From an uncultured Prevotella sp. (GTDB lineage Bacteria > Bacteroidota > Bacteroidia > Bacteroidales > Bacteroidaceae), in the NCBI GenBank assembly GCA_946999025.1, contig CAMQBP010000045.1:1-12003 (forward strand): DNA of 12,003 bases. Reading direction: 5' to 3'. Below are positions 4,550 to 11,925 of this stretch, one piece after another. The translations under genes were made by a program, and so were the position numbers. Every line of letters starts with the position of its first letter. Position 1 is the first letter of the stretch. The notes under the pieces were generated by a model that saw only the letters and a list, made by a program, of their open reading frames with translations, did not search any database and was not told where the DNA came from.

Positions 4550-7135
4550 ATGGAACAATCAAAAAGCTGCGCTTTCGAAGAAGCTTACGAGGAGGCGTTG
4601 AAATACTTTGCGGGTGACGAATTGGCCGCACGAGTATGGGTGAACAAATATTCCATGAAAGACAGTCTCGGGAATATCTATGAAAAGTCACCAGAGGACA
4701 TGCATTGGCGCATCGCCAATGAAATTGCGCGCATCGAGCAGAAATATAAGAATCCGTTGAGTGCGCACGAAATCTTCGAACTGTTGGACCATTTCAAGTA
4801 TATCATCCCGGCTGGCAGCCCGATGACTGGCATTGGCAACAATTATCAGGTGGCCAGTTTGAGCAACTGCTTTGTAATTGGGCTGGATGGCGATGCCGAC
4901 TCATACGGTGCCATCTTGCGGATTGACGAAGAACAGGTGCAGCTGATGAAGCGTAGGGGAGGCGTGGGTCACGACTTGAGCCATATCCGTCCGAAAGGTT
5001 CACCAGTTAACAACTCGGCACTCACCAGCACCGGCTTGGTGCCTTTCATGGAGCGTTACAGCAATTCCACCCGCGAGGTGGCGCAGGATGGCCGTCGTGG
5101 CGCGCTGATGTTGAGTGTGAGCATCAAACATCCCGACAGCGAAGCGTTCATTGATGCCAAGATGACCGAGGGAAAAGTCACCGGGGCTAACGTTTCTGTC
5201 AAGATAGACGACGCTTTCATGGAGGCTGCTACCAGTGACAAACCTTATGTACAGCAGTTCCCCGTGGACAGTGATGAGCCGCTTGTGCAACGGGAAATCT
5301 CCGCCAAGGCTCTGTGGGGGAAAATCGTTCACAATGCCTGGAAGAGTGCAGAACCAGGCGTATTGTTCTGGGATACCATCACCCGTGAAAGCATTCCCGA
5401 CTGTTATGCCGATTTGGGTTTCCGCACCGTGAGCACCAATCCATGCGGCGAAATACCGTTGTGCACTTATGACTCGTGCCGATTGTTGAGCATCAACCTC
5501 TATTCATACGTGGTTCATCCATTTACCAAGGATGCTTATTTTGACATGGACAAATTCAGAAAGCATGTTCAAATAGCACAGCGCATCATGGATGACATCG
5601 TTGATTTGGAGCTGGAGAAGATCGATCGTATCATGCAGAAGATACAACAAGATCCGCAAAGTGACGAGGTCAAAGAAGCAGAGTATCATCTCTGGGAGAA
5701 AATTAAACACAAGAGCAGTCTGGGACGCCGTACAGGTGTCGGCATAACGGCCGAGGGTGACATGATTGCGGCCATGGGGTTGCGCTATGGAACGCCAGAA
5801 GCAACCGAGTTTTCTGTCAACGTTCACAAAAATTTAGCGTTGAGTGCCTACCGCTCTTCCGTAACCATGGCGCAAGAACGCGGTGCTTTCGCCGTGTTTG
5901 ATGCCAGTCGCGAGAAGAACAATCCCTTCTTGCTCCGCATCAAGGAGGCCGATAAACAGTTGTACGCCGATATGCAGAAGTATGGCCGTCGCAACATCGC
6001 TTGTCTAACGATTGCACCTACGGGCACCACTTCACTGATGACACAAACCACCAGTGGCATCGAACCCGTGTTCATGCCAGTGTATAAGCGTCGTCGTAAG
6101 GTAAACCCAGGTGATGCCGACGTGCATGTAGACTTTGTGGACGAAGTAGGTGACAGCTTTGAAGAATACATCGTGTACCACAAGAAATTCCTGGAGTGGA
6201 TGAACGTCAACGGTATCGATTCGACTAAGAAATATACCCAGGAAGAGATTGATAAGCTGGTGGAGCAGTCGCCTTATCACAAGGCCACGGCTAATGATGT
6301 GGATTGGTTGGAGAAGGTAAAGATGCAAGGTGCCATCCAAAAATGGGTAGACCATAGCATCAGTGTGACCGTCAACCTGCCCAACGACGTGGATGAGGCC
6401 TTGGTCAATCGCTTATATGTAGAGGCATGGAAGAGCGGATGCAAGGGCTGCACCATCTATCGAGACGGATCCAGAGCAGGAGTTATGATTTCTGTTTCCA
6501 AGAGTGACAAGGCCCAGAAAGGCAAGGAGCAAACCAAGGACAACACCGTTGACCAGAACACACTGCCCCTCTGTAAGCAGCCTGAGGTGATTGAGGTGAG
6601 GCCAAAGGTGCTGGAGTGCGATGTGGTTCGCTTCCAAAACAATAAGGAGAAGTGGGTGGCATTGGTTGGGTTGCTTGATGGCTATCCTTACGAAATCTTC
6701 ACTGGTTTGCAAGACGACGATGAGGGTATTGTACTGCCTAAGTCGGTTGTCAAAGGAAAAATCATCAAACAGAAGCAGGATGACGGCCCCAGCAGATACG
6801 ACTTCCAGTTTGAAAACAAGCGTGGCTATAAGACTACGGTGGAGGGACTTAGTGAGAAGTTCAACCCAGAGTATTGGAATTACGCCAAACTCATCAGTGG
6901 TGTGCTGCGCTATCGTATGCCCATCGACCGCGTCATCAATCTGGTGAGTTCACTACAGTTAAAAGACGAGAGCATCAACACTTGGAAGAATGGTGTGGAG
7001 CGCGCATTGAAGAAATACATAGACGACGGCACCGAGGCCAAAGGAAAGAAGTGTCCGGTGTGCGGACATGAAACCCTTGTATATCAAGAGGGCTGTCTGA
7101 TCTGCAAAAACTGTGGTGCCAGCCGTTGTGGATAA
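4550..7135 (+). CDS. nrdJ: Adenosylcobalamin-dependent (class II) ribonucleotide reductase
   Basis: Reduces ribonucleotides to deoxyribonucleotides in the cytosol, using a thiyl radical generated from coenzyme B12, so it needs neither oxygen nor a radical-storing small subunit. The protein has 861 residues. The active-site loop is NPCGE (Asn297, Cys299, Glu301), with Cys299 the expected thiyl cysteine. Cys107 (SNC) and Cys310 (DSC) are the expected redox pair; the 11-residue gap between Cys299 and Cys310 is the usual class II spacing. Other family signatures are RRTGVGITAEGD, APTGTTSLMTQTTSGIEPVF and KGCTIYRDGSRAG. No N-terminal ATP-cone is seen. After about residue 640 comes the extended C-terminal region of the larger NrdJ forms. 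It closes with a cysteine-rich tail (C835, C838, C849, C852, C855, C860) suggesting a zinc ribbon or a thiol relay. The ATG at 4550 is the first in frame after an A/T-rich leader. folB follows after 9 bp. Confidence 0.96.
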   Translation: MEQSKSCAFEEAYEEALKYFAGDELAARVWVNKYSMKDSLGNIYEKSPEDMHWRIANEIARIEQKYKNPLSAHEIFELLDHFKYIIPAGSPMTGIGNNYQVASLSNCFVIGLDGDADSYGAILRIDEEQVQLMKRRGGVGHDLSHIRPKGSPVNNSALTSTGLVPFMERYSNSTREVAQDGRRGALMLSVSIKHPDSEAFIDAKMTEGKVTGANVSVKIDDAFMEAATSDKPYVQQFPVDSDEPLVQREISAKALWGKIVHNAWKSAEPGVLFWDTITRESIPDCYADLGFRTVSTNPCGEIPLCTYDSCRLLSINLYSYVVHPFTKDAYFDMDKFRKHVQIAQRIMDDIVDLELEKIDRIMQKIQQDPQSDEVKEAEYHLWEKIKHKSSLGRRTGVGITAEGDMIAAMGLRYGTPEATEFSVNVHKNLALSAYRSSVTMAQERGAFAVFDASREKNNPFLLRIKEADKQLYADMQKYGRRNIACLTIAPTGTTSLMTQTTSGIEPVFMPVYKRRRKVNPGDADVHVDFVDEVGDSFEEYIVYHKKFLEWMNVNGIDSTKKYTQEEIDKLVEQSPYHKATANDVDWLEKVKMQGAIQKWVDHSISVTVNLPNDVDEALVNRLYVEAWKSGCKGCTIYRDGSRAGVMISVSKSDKAQKGKEQTKDNTVDQNTLPLCKQPEVIEVRPKVLECDVVRFQNNKEKWVALVGLLDGYPYEIFTGLQDDDEGIVLPKSVVKGKIIKQKQDDGPSRYDFQFENKRGYKTTVEGLSEKFNPEYWNYAKLISGVLRYRMPIDRVINLVSSLQLKDESINTWKNGVERALKKYIDDGTEAKGKKCPVCGHETLVYQEGCLICKNCGASRCG
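7127..7135 (-). promoter_or_regulatory. Perfect DnaA-box 9-mer at the nrdJ stop codon
   Basis: TGTGGATAA is the exact reverse complement of the consensus DnaA box TTATCCACA. It spans the last two codons and the stop of nrdJ, just before folB. It is isolated: I see no second perfect box in the window. It may be chance. Confidence 0.35.
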
Positions 7136-7144
7136 TCGACCTTT

Positions 7145-7525
7145 ATGATTAAACAATCAAGTTATATTTATTTGAGCAACCTGCGGTTTCGCGCCTATCA
7201 CGGCGTGTTACCGCAGGAGCGCATTACGGGAAACGACTTCATCGTGAACGTCCGGCTGGCCTACGACTTCGATAAGGCCATGGAAACCGACGATGTGGCC
7301 GACACCTTGAGTTATGCCGACGTGTATCAGGTGATTAAACAGGAAATGCAACAGCCTTCCAACTTGCTCGAGCATGTGGTGGGTAGGATAGGGAAACGCT
7401 TGCTGGCGGAATTCCCGTTGATGAAGGCTATCGACTTAAAACTCACCAAGGTTAATCCTCCCATGGGTGCCGATTGCGACGGTGCTGGTGTGGAAATACA
7501 CTTAATAAATGATAAAACCGATTGA
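7145..7525 (+). CDS. folB: Dihydroneopterin aldolase
   Basis: Folate biosynthesis enzyme that cleaves 7,8-dihydroneopterin to 6-hydroxymethyl-7,8-dihydropterin and glycolaldehyde. At 126 residues it is the usual length for FolB. Family motifs are in place: RFRAYHGVLPQE near the N-terminus (Tyr18, His19, Gly20, Glu25; Glu25 aligns with the active-site Glu22 of the Staphylococcus enzyme), the LSYADVY stretch, NLLEH (Glu76, which lines the pterin pocket in relatives) and LTKVNPP with Lys102 aligning with catalytic Lys100. The ATG lies 9 bp after the nrdJ stop, so the gene is probably co-transcribed with nrdJ. This pairs folate synthesis with deoxynucleotide synthesis, though the link may only be genomic. 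The stop is TGA at 7523-7525. Confidence 0.94.
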   Translation: MIKQSSYIYLSNLRFRAYHGVLPQERITGNDFIVNVRLAYDFDKAMETDDVADTLSYADVYQVIKQEMQQPSNLLEHVVGRIGKRLLAEFPLMKAIDLKLTKVNPPMGADCDGAGVEIHLINDKTD

Positions 7526-7554
7526 AAGATAAGGGGTTTTCCGCCTAAAAACAT

Positions 7555-7562
7555 TACTTTTG
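7555..7562 (+). promoter_or_regulatory. Predicted -7 promoter element just before the amidase start
   Basis: TACTTTTG matches TAnnTTTG exactly and ends 7 bases before the ATG at 7570. The expected -33 position has no TTTG. If used, the transcript would start at about 7565-7570, giving a leaderless or nearly leaderless mRNA, which fits the absence of a Shine-Dalgarno sequence. Confidence 0.45.
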
Positions 7563-7569
7563 CAGCTAT

Positions 7570-8955
7570 ATGAATAAGAAGGTCTGGCACTGTTTGCTTT
7601 GTTTCTTGCTGTTTGCGTCAGTGGGTTTGGCTGCAAACAAAAAGTTCACGCTGGTCATCGACCCCGGACATGGTGGTAGAGACCATGGTGCTGCAGGCGT
7701 TTATTCAAAGGAAAAAGATCTTGTTCTGAAGTTCGCATTGGCCTTTGGGCAAATGGTTGAGCGTAATTGTCCCGACGTCAAGGTCATCTATACGCGTAAG
7801 ACTGATGTCTTTATCCCGCTGGCCAGACGTGCCGAAATCGCCAATAAGAATCATGCTGACTTGTTTATCTCTGTTCACATCAATGCTTTGTCGGGTGGAC
7901 GCAAGGTAAGAGGATTGCAAACTTATACCCTCGGACGAGGACAGAACACCGGCCAAAAAGGCATTATGGAAAACTTGGAGGTGGCGAAACGCGAGAACTC
8001 GGTCATCTTTCTGGAGAAAGATTACAAGCAAAAGTATCAAGGCTTTGACCCCTCATCGCCCGAAAGCAACATCATGTTTGAGTTCATTCAAGACAAAAAC
8101 ATGCAGCAGAGTGTGGAATTGGCTCGTTACATGCAGAATCATATCCGTGCTGCCACGGGCTTGAATGACATGGGTGCGCATCAAAATAATTTGGCTGTGT
8201 TGCGGCTATCGTCCATGCCGGGATGCTTGTTGGAATTGGGTTTCATCTCAACCCCCGAGGAAGAAGACTTCATGAATGCCGCCGGAGCAGCCGATATGTA
8301 TGCCCGGGGTATCTTCAACGCATTCGTACAATATAAGAACAAATACCATCAAGGTCTGGTTGTGCCTTACAAGGCTCCGGTCGTACCTGAGCCACAGGTG
8401 CCAGAAATTGTTCCGCAGGATTACAAGGAGCAGAGTAAAAAAGCAGAATCTTCGAAAAATGTAAAGACTCGTGAGGTGTCTGTTGCCCCCAACGTTCCAC
8501 AACCCAAGGTGGCTGAAACATCATCCACCAATCAGCAAACACCTCAGATGGCAGCCAATCAGTCAGCGTCACAGGAGACACTAGCCATACCTCAGCCGAC
8601 TGAAGCAGCGCCCAATGCGAAAAATGAGGCTCGCACGTCCGCTCAAACCCCAATATCTCCCGTTGCAAATCCCGCTCAGGAAGTCCCTGTGTTCAAGATT
8701 CAAATCCTCACGACCAGTCGAAAACTGGCATCAACGGATGCTGCCTTGAAAGGACTCAAAGGGTGCGAGTGGTACGAAGCTGGTGGTGATATGAAATACA
8801 CTTACGGTTCGTCAGCCGATTACAACGAGATACGCCGACTTCGAAAAGAAATCATCGATCGCTTCCCTGATGCCTTCATCATTGCATTCAAGAATGGACA
8901 GCGCATGGATGTGAACGAGGCGATTCGCACGTTTTTGCAGAATAAAAAGAAATAA
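7570..8955 (+). CDS. Secreted N-acetylmuramoyl-L-alanine amidase (Amidase_3) with SPOR-like C-terminus
   Basis: Zinc peptidoglycan amidase that cuts the bond between N-acetylmuramic acid and the L-Ala of the stem peptide, used in cell separation and wall turnover. The protein has 461 residues. Residues 1-22 form a signal peptide (MNKKVWHCLLCFLLFASVGLAA), so it acts in the periplasm. The Amidase_3 domain spans about 26-255. It has VIDPGHGGRDHGA with zinc ligand His34, zinc ligand Glu48 (KEKDLVL), SVHINAL with His103, and LLELGFIS with catalytic Glu222. A low-complexity Pro/Gln/Ala/Val/Thr-rich linker (about 263-372) leads to a folded C-terminal domain (about 373-447) starting VFKIQI, which resembles a divergent SPOR domain; SPOR domains bind denuded glycan at the septum. 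The MCE gene follows after 27 bp. Related to AmiC/CwlM-type enzymes, but I give no symbol because the exact orthologue is unclear. Confidence 0.93.
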   Translation: MNKKVWHCLLCFLLFASVGLAANKKFTLVIDPGHGGRDHGAAGVYSKEKDLVLKFALAFGQMVERNCPDVKVIYTRKTDVFIPLARRAEIANKNHADLFISVHINALSGGRKVRGLQTYTLGRGQNTGQKGIMENLEVAKRENSVIFLEKDYKQKYQGFDPSSPESNIMFEFIQDKNMQQSVELARYMQNHIRAATGLNDMGAHQNNLAVLRLSSMPGCLLELGFISTPEEEDFMNAAGAADMYARGIFNAFVQYKNKYHQGLVVPYKAPVVPEPQVPEIVPQDYKEQSKKAESSKNVKTREVSVAPNVPQPKVAETSSTNQQTPQMAANQSASQETLAIPQPTEAAPNAKNEARTSAQTPISPVANPAQEVPVFKIQILTTSRKLASTDAALKGLKGCEWYEAGGDMKYTYGSSADYNEIRRLRKEIIDRFPDAFIIAFKNGQRMDVNEAIRTFLQNKKK

Positions 8956-8982
8956 GGTTGTTTTTTAATAGTCCTACTGGAT

Positions 8983-9885
8983 ATGATAAAAATAAGAAAT
9001 GAAATAAAAATTGCCCTCGTGGCGGTTGCTGGTATCGTGGCTTTGTTTATCGGAATGAACTTTCTGAAGGGTACAAATCTGTTCACAGGCAGCAAGACTT
9101 ACTGTTTTGCTTTCGATGACATCAGCGGTTTGACCAAGTCAAGTCCTATCTACGCCTCTGGTTATCAAGTGGGATTGGTCAAGGATATCATTTTCGATTA
9201 CAGCCAAAAGAACAAGACCAAGGTGATTGCAGAGATGGATAAGCAGATGAAAATCCCCACGGGAACCACGGCTTTTATCAGCAGTGACGTGCTGGGTAAT
9301 ATCAAAGTAACCTTGAACATTGCCCCCAATAGAGGCAAATTTATCCAGGAAGGCGGACTCATACCGGGTTCTATCGATCAGGGAGCGATGGGTGAGGTGA
9401 CGTCTATGATACCTGCGGTGAAGCAGATGTTGCCTAAATTAGATTCCATTTTGCTGAGTCTTAATCTGCTCTTGGCCGACCCAGCCATCGCAAGTTCCGT
9501 GCATAATGTGCAGGACATGACGGCCAATCTCACCAAAACGTCCCGCGAACTGAATGCAGTCGTTGCAAAATTAAACCGTGAAATACCGGGTGTGGTGACG
9601 AAGACAAACCGCATTTTGGATCATTCTGAAACGTTCACGGCCAATCTTTCACAGGTAGACGTGGCCACGACCATGCGAAAAGTGGATGAGGCCATGGCTG
9701 ATGTCAAGGCAGTAACGGCCAAAATCAACAGCAATGAGGGCACGCTGGGATTGTTGATGCGCGACCCATCGCTTTACAATCAGCTCAATACCACTGTGCG
9801 GAGTGCTGATTCTCTCATGATTAACATTCGGCAACATCCTAAACGTTACGTCCATTTCTCTATCTTCGGAAGGAAAGATAAGTAA
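8983..9885 (+). CDS. MCE (MlaD-like) family lipid-transport protein, inner-membrane anchored
   Basis: Predicted substrate-binding protein of an MCE-type lipid transport system, acting in the periplasm while anchored in the inner membrane. The protein has 300 residues. A single N-terminal membrane helix (about 10-28, IALVAVAGIVALFIGMNFLKG) follows a short basic cytosolic tail. One MCE domain follows (about 38-128), with the family hallmarks FDDISGLTKSSPIYASGYQVG and, later, VLGNIKVTLNI. The rest (about 135-290) is helical and polar, as in MlaD-like proteins that form hexameric tunnels. The end, HPKRYVHFSIFGRK, is typical of Bacteroidota members. No permease (MlaE) or ATPase (MlaF) gene is in the window, so partners must lie elsewhere. 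It sits 27 bp after the amidase and probably shares its transcript. I see no Shine-Dalgarno sequence. The MCE family call is firm; the lipid carried is unknown. Confidence 0.9.
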   Translation: MIKIRNEIKIALVAVAGIVALFIGMNFLKGTNLFTGSKTYCFAFDDISGLTKSSPIYASGYQVGLVKDIIFDYSQKNKTKVIAEMDKQMKIPTGTTAFISSDVLGNIKVTLNIAPNRGKFIQEGGLIPGSIDQGAMGEVTSMIPAVKQMLPKLDSILLSLNLLLADPAIASSVHNVQDMTANLTKTSRELNAVVAKLNREIPGVVTKTNRILDHSETFTANLSQVDVATTMRKVDEAMADVKAVTAKINSNEGTLGLLMRDPSLYNQLNTTVRSADSLMINIRQHPKRYVHFSIFGRKDK

Positions 9886-10065
9886 GGTGGCATGCCCCAT
9901 TTGAGTGTGATGATATCACTTCTCGACAATCATCATCTGTTGAATGTGATTCGACTTTAATTAAAATTGGTATAAATAAGAAAACTAATTGTTTCACATT
10001 GGGCGAAATGGCATAATGCATTAACAACGTAGCCGATAATAGATATTTCATTTATGTTTCACCGT

Positions 10066-10104
10066 TCAAGTAAGTATCTTGATGGTATTCAGCTTAACTT
10101 ACTT
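10066..10104. repeat. Overlapping inverted repeats upstream of dnaA
   Basis: AAGTAAGT (10068-10075) pairs perfectly with ACTTACTT (10097-10104). TCAAG (10066-10070) can instead pair with CTTGA (10078-10082), so the two hairpins exclude each other. The element lies about 120 bp upstream of the dnaA promoter, outside its predicted transcript. Confidence 0.4.
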
Positions 10105-10224
10105 ATTCTCAAGGTTTTATGAACACGCGACATCAAAAGCAATGAGATTTCTTTTAAAAAGTTGCTAATATGCGGCTAGTTAGGTACTTACGATTTTTCT
10201 CCTGTTGAAGCATAGAAACATGCA

Positions 10225-10256
10225 TTTGTTTAATCAAGTTTTCTTTTATAAATTTG
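10225..10256 (+). promoter_or_regulatory. dnaA promoter, near-ideal Bacteroidota type
   Basis: TTTG (10225-10228), a 20-bp spacer and TAAATTTG (10249-10256) match both elements of the Bacteroidota consensus. The predicted start, near 10260, gives a leader of about 50 nt. The early leader contains two near-copies of CGA(A)TTGATC at 10261-10269 and 10272-10281, which could be a small regulator site. Confidence 0.75.
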
Positions 10257-10312
10257 CAGTCGATTGATCATCGAATTGATCGAAAGACATACGTAAAATA
10301 CTACATGATTCA

Positions 10313-11725
10313 ATGAATGTAAGTCCTAATCAAGCTTGGGGCCAAGCCCTTGCGCTCATCCGTGAGAATGTTTCCAAGCAACAATATGATACATGGTTTG
10401 AGCCCATCACCTACGAGTCGTTTGACGAAGCGACCCGCACGTTGTTGATACAGGTACCCAGTCCGTTTGTGTATGAGTACTTGGAAGAGAATTATATCGA
10501 CTTGTTGAGCAAGGTACTCAAGCGTTCTTTTTGCGACAACATTCGTTTGAAATACCGTATCGTCACCGATCAGGAGCATCATCTGACACAGGATGTTGAG
10601 GCTGAACAAACCGATGTGACTGGCGTAAAGCCTCAGAAGAAAACACGTGCCAATCAACCTCCGTCGGCTCTTGACGCCGCCCAGCCGCAACAGTTGGACC
10701 CAAATTTGAATCCACACCTTACTTTCAATAATTATATTGAAGGCGACAGCAACAAGTTGCCGCGCTCGGTTGGCATGTCTATTGCCGAACATCCCAACAA
10801 AACACAGTTCAATCCCATGTTCATCTACGGTCCGTCGGGCTGTGGAAAGACCCACTTGATCAACGCCATCGGCATGCTCTCCAAGCAGCTCTACCCACAG
10901 AAAAGGGTGCTGTACGTTAGTGCACGCTTGTTTCAGGTGCAGTACACTAATGCCGTTTTGCAGAACTCTGTGAACGACTTCATCAACTTTTACCAGACTA
11001 TCGACTTGTTGATTGTCGACGATATACAAGAGTGGATGACTGCCATCAAGACCCAAGACACCTTTTTCCATATCTTCAACCACCTGTTCCGCAATGGGAA
11101 GCGCATCATCTTGGCCAGTGATCGGCCACCAGTTGACTTGAAAGGAATGAACGAACGGCTGCTGACACGGTTCGCATGTGGACTGATTGCCGAGTTGGAG
11201 AAACCCAACTTGCAGCTTTGCATCGACATCCTGAACAGTAAAATTCAACGTGATGGTCTTCAAATTCCAGACGACGTGGTACAGTACATCGCACAGACGG
11301 CCAATGGAAGCGTGCGCGATTTGCAAGGCGTTATCAACTCGTTGTTGGCCTATTCGGTGGTATACAACAGTGTAGTGGACATGCGTTTGGCCCAAAGAGT
11401 CATACAGCGCGCCGTGAAGGTAGATGACAAACCGCTCACCATCGATGAGATTCTTGACACCGTTTGTCGGCATTTCAATGTCACCGTATCGGCAGTGAAC
11501 AGCAAGAGTCGCAAGCATGAGTTGGTGACGGCTCGTCAGTTGTCCATGTATCTGGCGCAGAAGTACACCAAGATGCCTGCCTCGCGCATTGGAAAGCTGG
11601 TGGGTGGGCGCGATCACTCCACCGTTATCCATAGCTGTTCGCGCATTGAGCAACGCCTGAAGCTGGACTCTCTGTTCTCCAATGAGGTGATGAGCATTGA
11701 AAATTCCTTCAAGTTGAAGCAATAA
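10313..11725 (+). CDS. dnaA: Chromosomal replication initiator protein DnaA
   Basis: AAA+ ATPase that binds DnaA boxes, melts the origin and helps load the replicative helicase; it also acts as a transcription factor. The protein has 470 residues, normal for the family. Domain I (about 1-90) carries the conserved WFEPI start and helps bind the helicase. A short variable Gln/Pro-rich domain II spans about 95-135. The AAA+ domain has Walker A GPSGCGKTH (173-181), Walker B LLIVDDIQ (Asp236, Asp237), the sensor segment ILASDRPP, and NERLLTRF with Arg286 as the likely arginine finger. Domain IV ends with the DNA-binding signature GGRDHSTVIHS (Arg433-Asp434-His435-Ser436-Thr437). The ATG at 10313 follows a near-ideal promoter. 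An upstream ATG at 10305 is out of frame. The gene is monocistronic, closed by the terminator at 11787-11817. Confidence 0.98.
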   Translation: MNVSPNQAWGQALALIRENVSKQQYDTWFEPITYESFDEATRTLLIQVPSPFVYEYLEENYIDLLSKVLKRSFCDNIRLKYRIVTDQEHHLTQDVEAEQTDVTGVKPQKKTRANQPPSALDAAQPQQLDPNLNPHLTFNNYIEGDSNKLPRSVGMSIAEHPNKTQFNPMFIYGPSGCGKTHLINAIGMLSKQLYPQKRVLYVSARLFQVQYTNAVLQNSVNDFINFYQTIDLLIVDDIQEWMTAIKTQDTFFHIFNHLFRNGKRIILASDRPPVDLKGMNERLLTRFACGLIAELEKPNLQLCIDILNSKIQRDGLQIPDDVVQYIAQTANGSVRDLQGVINSLLAYSVVYNSVVDMRLAQRVIQRAVKVDDKPLTIDEILDTVCRHFNVTVSAVNSKSRKHELVTARQLSMYLAQKYTKMPASRIGKLVGGRDHSTVIHSCSRIEQRLKLDSLFSNEVMSIENSFKLKQ

Positions 11726-11786
11726 CCGGGTGTAACAATCCCCGTTTGTCGCCCCCTTCAATATTCAGAATGAAATAGACTTCGTG

Positions 11787-11817
11787 TCCAAGGCTCCTGA
11801 GCTTTGGATTTTTTTTT
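11787..11817 (+). terminator. Intrinsic terminator of dnaA
   Basis: TCCAAGGCT (11787-11795) and AGCTTTGGA (11800-11808) form a 9-bp stem with one G-T pair and a CCTG tetraloop, followed directly by nine T residues (11809-11817). It lies about 60 bp after the dnaA stop and separates dnaA from the thiamin-regulated unit. Confidence 0.92.
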
Positions 11818-11873
11818 GCCCTGAGTCCATTTTTATAGAATTGCTTGGCGCATGATAGTTTTTGCGAATATTC

Positions 11874-11905
11874 TTTGTTAGTCTTATTGAAAAGTCATAC
11901 CTTTG
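11874..11905 (+). promoter_or_regulatory. Promoter of the thiamin (TPP riboswitch) unit
   Basis: TTTG (11874-11877), a 20-bp spacer and TACCTTTG (11898-11905) match the Bacteroidota consensus, with the same 20-bp spacing as the dnaA promoter. The predicted start, near 11909, lies just upstream of the riboswitch aptamer. Confidence 0.75.
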
Positions 11906-11925
11906 TCGTCGGTTTACAAACAGTA

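Larger units (their letters stand above)
9886..10312. other. Gene-free A/T-rich region upstream of dnaA (427 bp)
   Basis: No gene is seen. The sequence holds a 7-bp inverted repeat (TGATGAT 9908-9914 with ATCATCA 9929-9935), a perfect 10-bp palindrome TAATGCATTA (10014-10023), an 8-bp inverted repeat around 10068-10104 and the dnaA promoter. There is no DnaA-box cluster and no good terminator for the MCE gene. It is more likely a long regulatory leader than an origin. Confidence 0.6.

Noticed and set aside
7514..7540. AAAACC/GGTTTT inverted repeat between folB and the amidase as a terminator
   Set aside because: Only a 6-bp A/T-rich stem with a 15-nt loop, and no T-run after the stem.
9886..10312. 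Possible chromosomal origin next to dnaA
   Set aside because: No cluster of TTATCCACA-like boxes is visible. The closest match, TTATGAACA near 10117, differs at two positions.
11625..11633. DnaA-box-like TTATCCATA inside dnaA
   Set aside because: One mismatch to consensus, and the bases are fixed by the conserved STVIHS coding signature, so coding constraint explains it.
10310..11761. Open frame of 483 codons antisense to almost all of dnaA
   Set aside because: It mirrors dnaA codons, its translation is rich in His, Gln, Leu and Val without domain features, and dnaA itself has complete family motifs, promoter and terminator. It is a codon-usage shadow.
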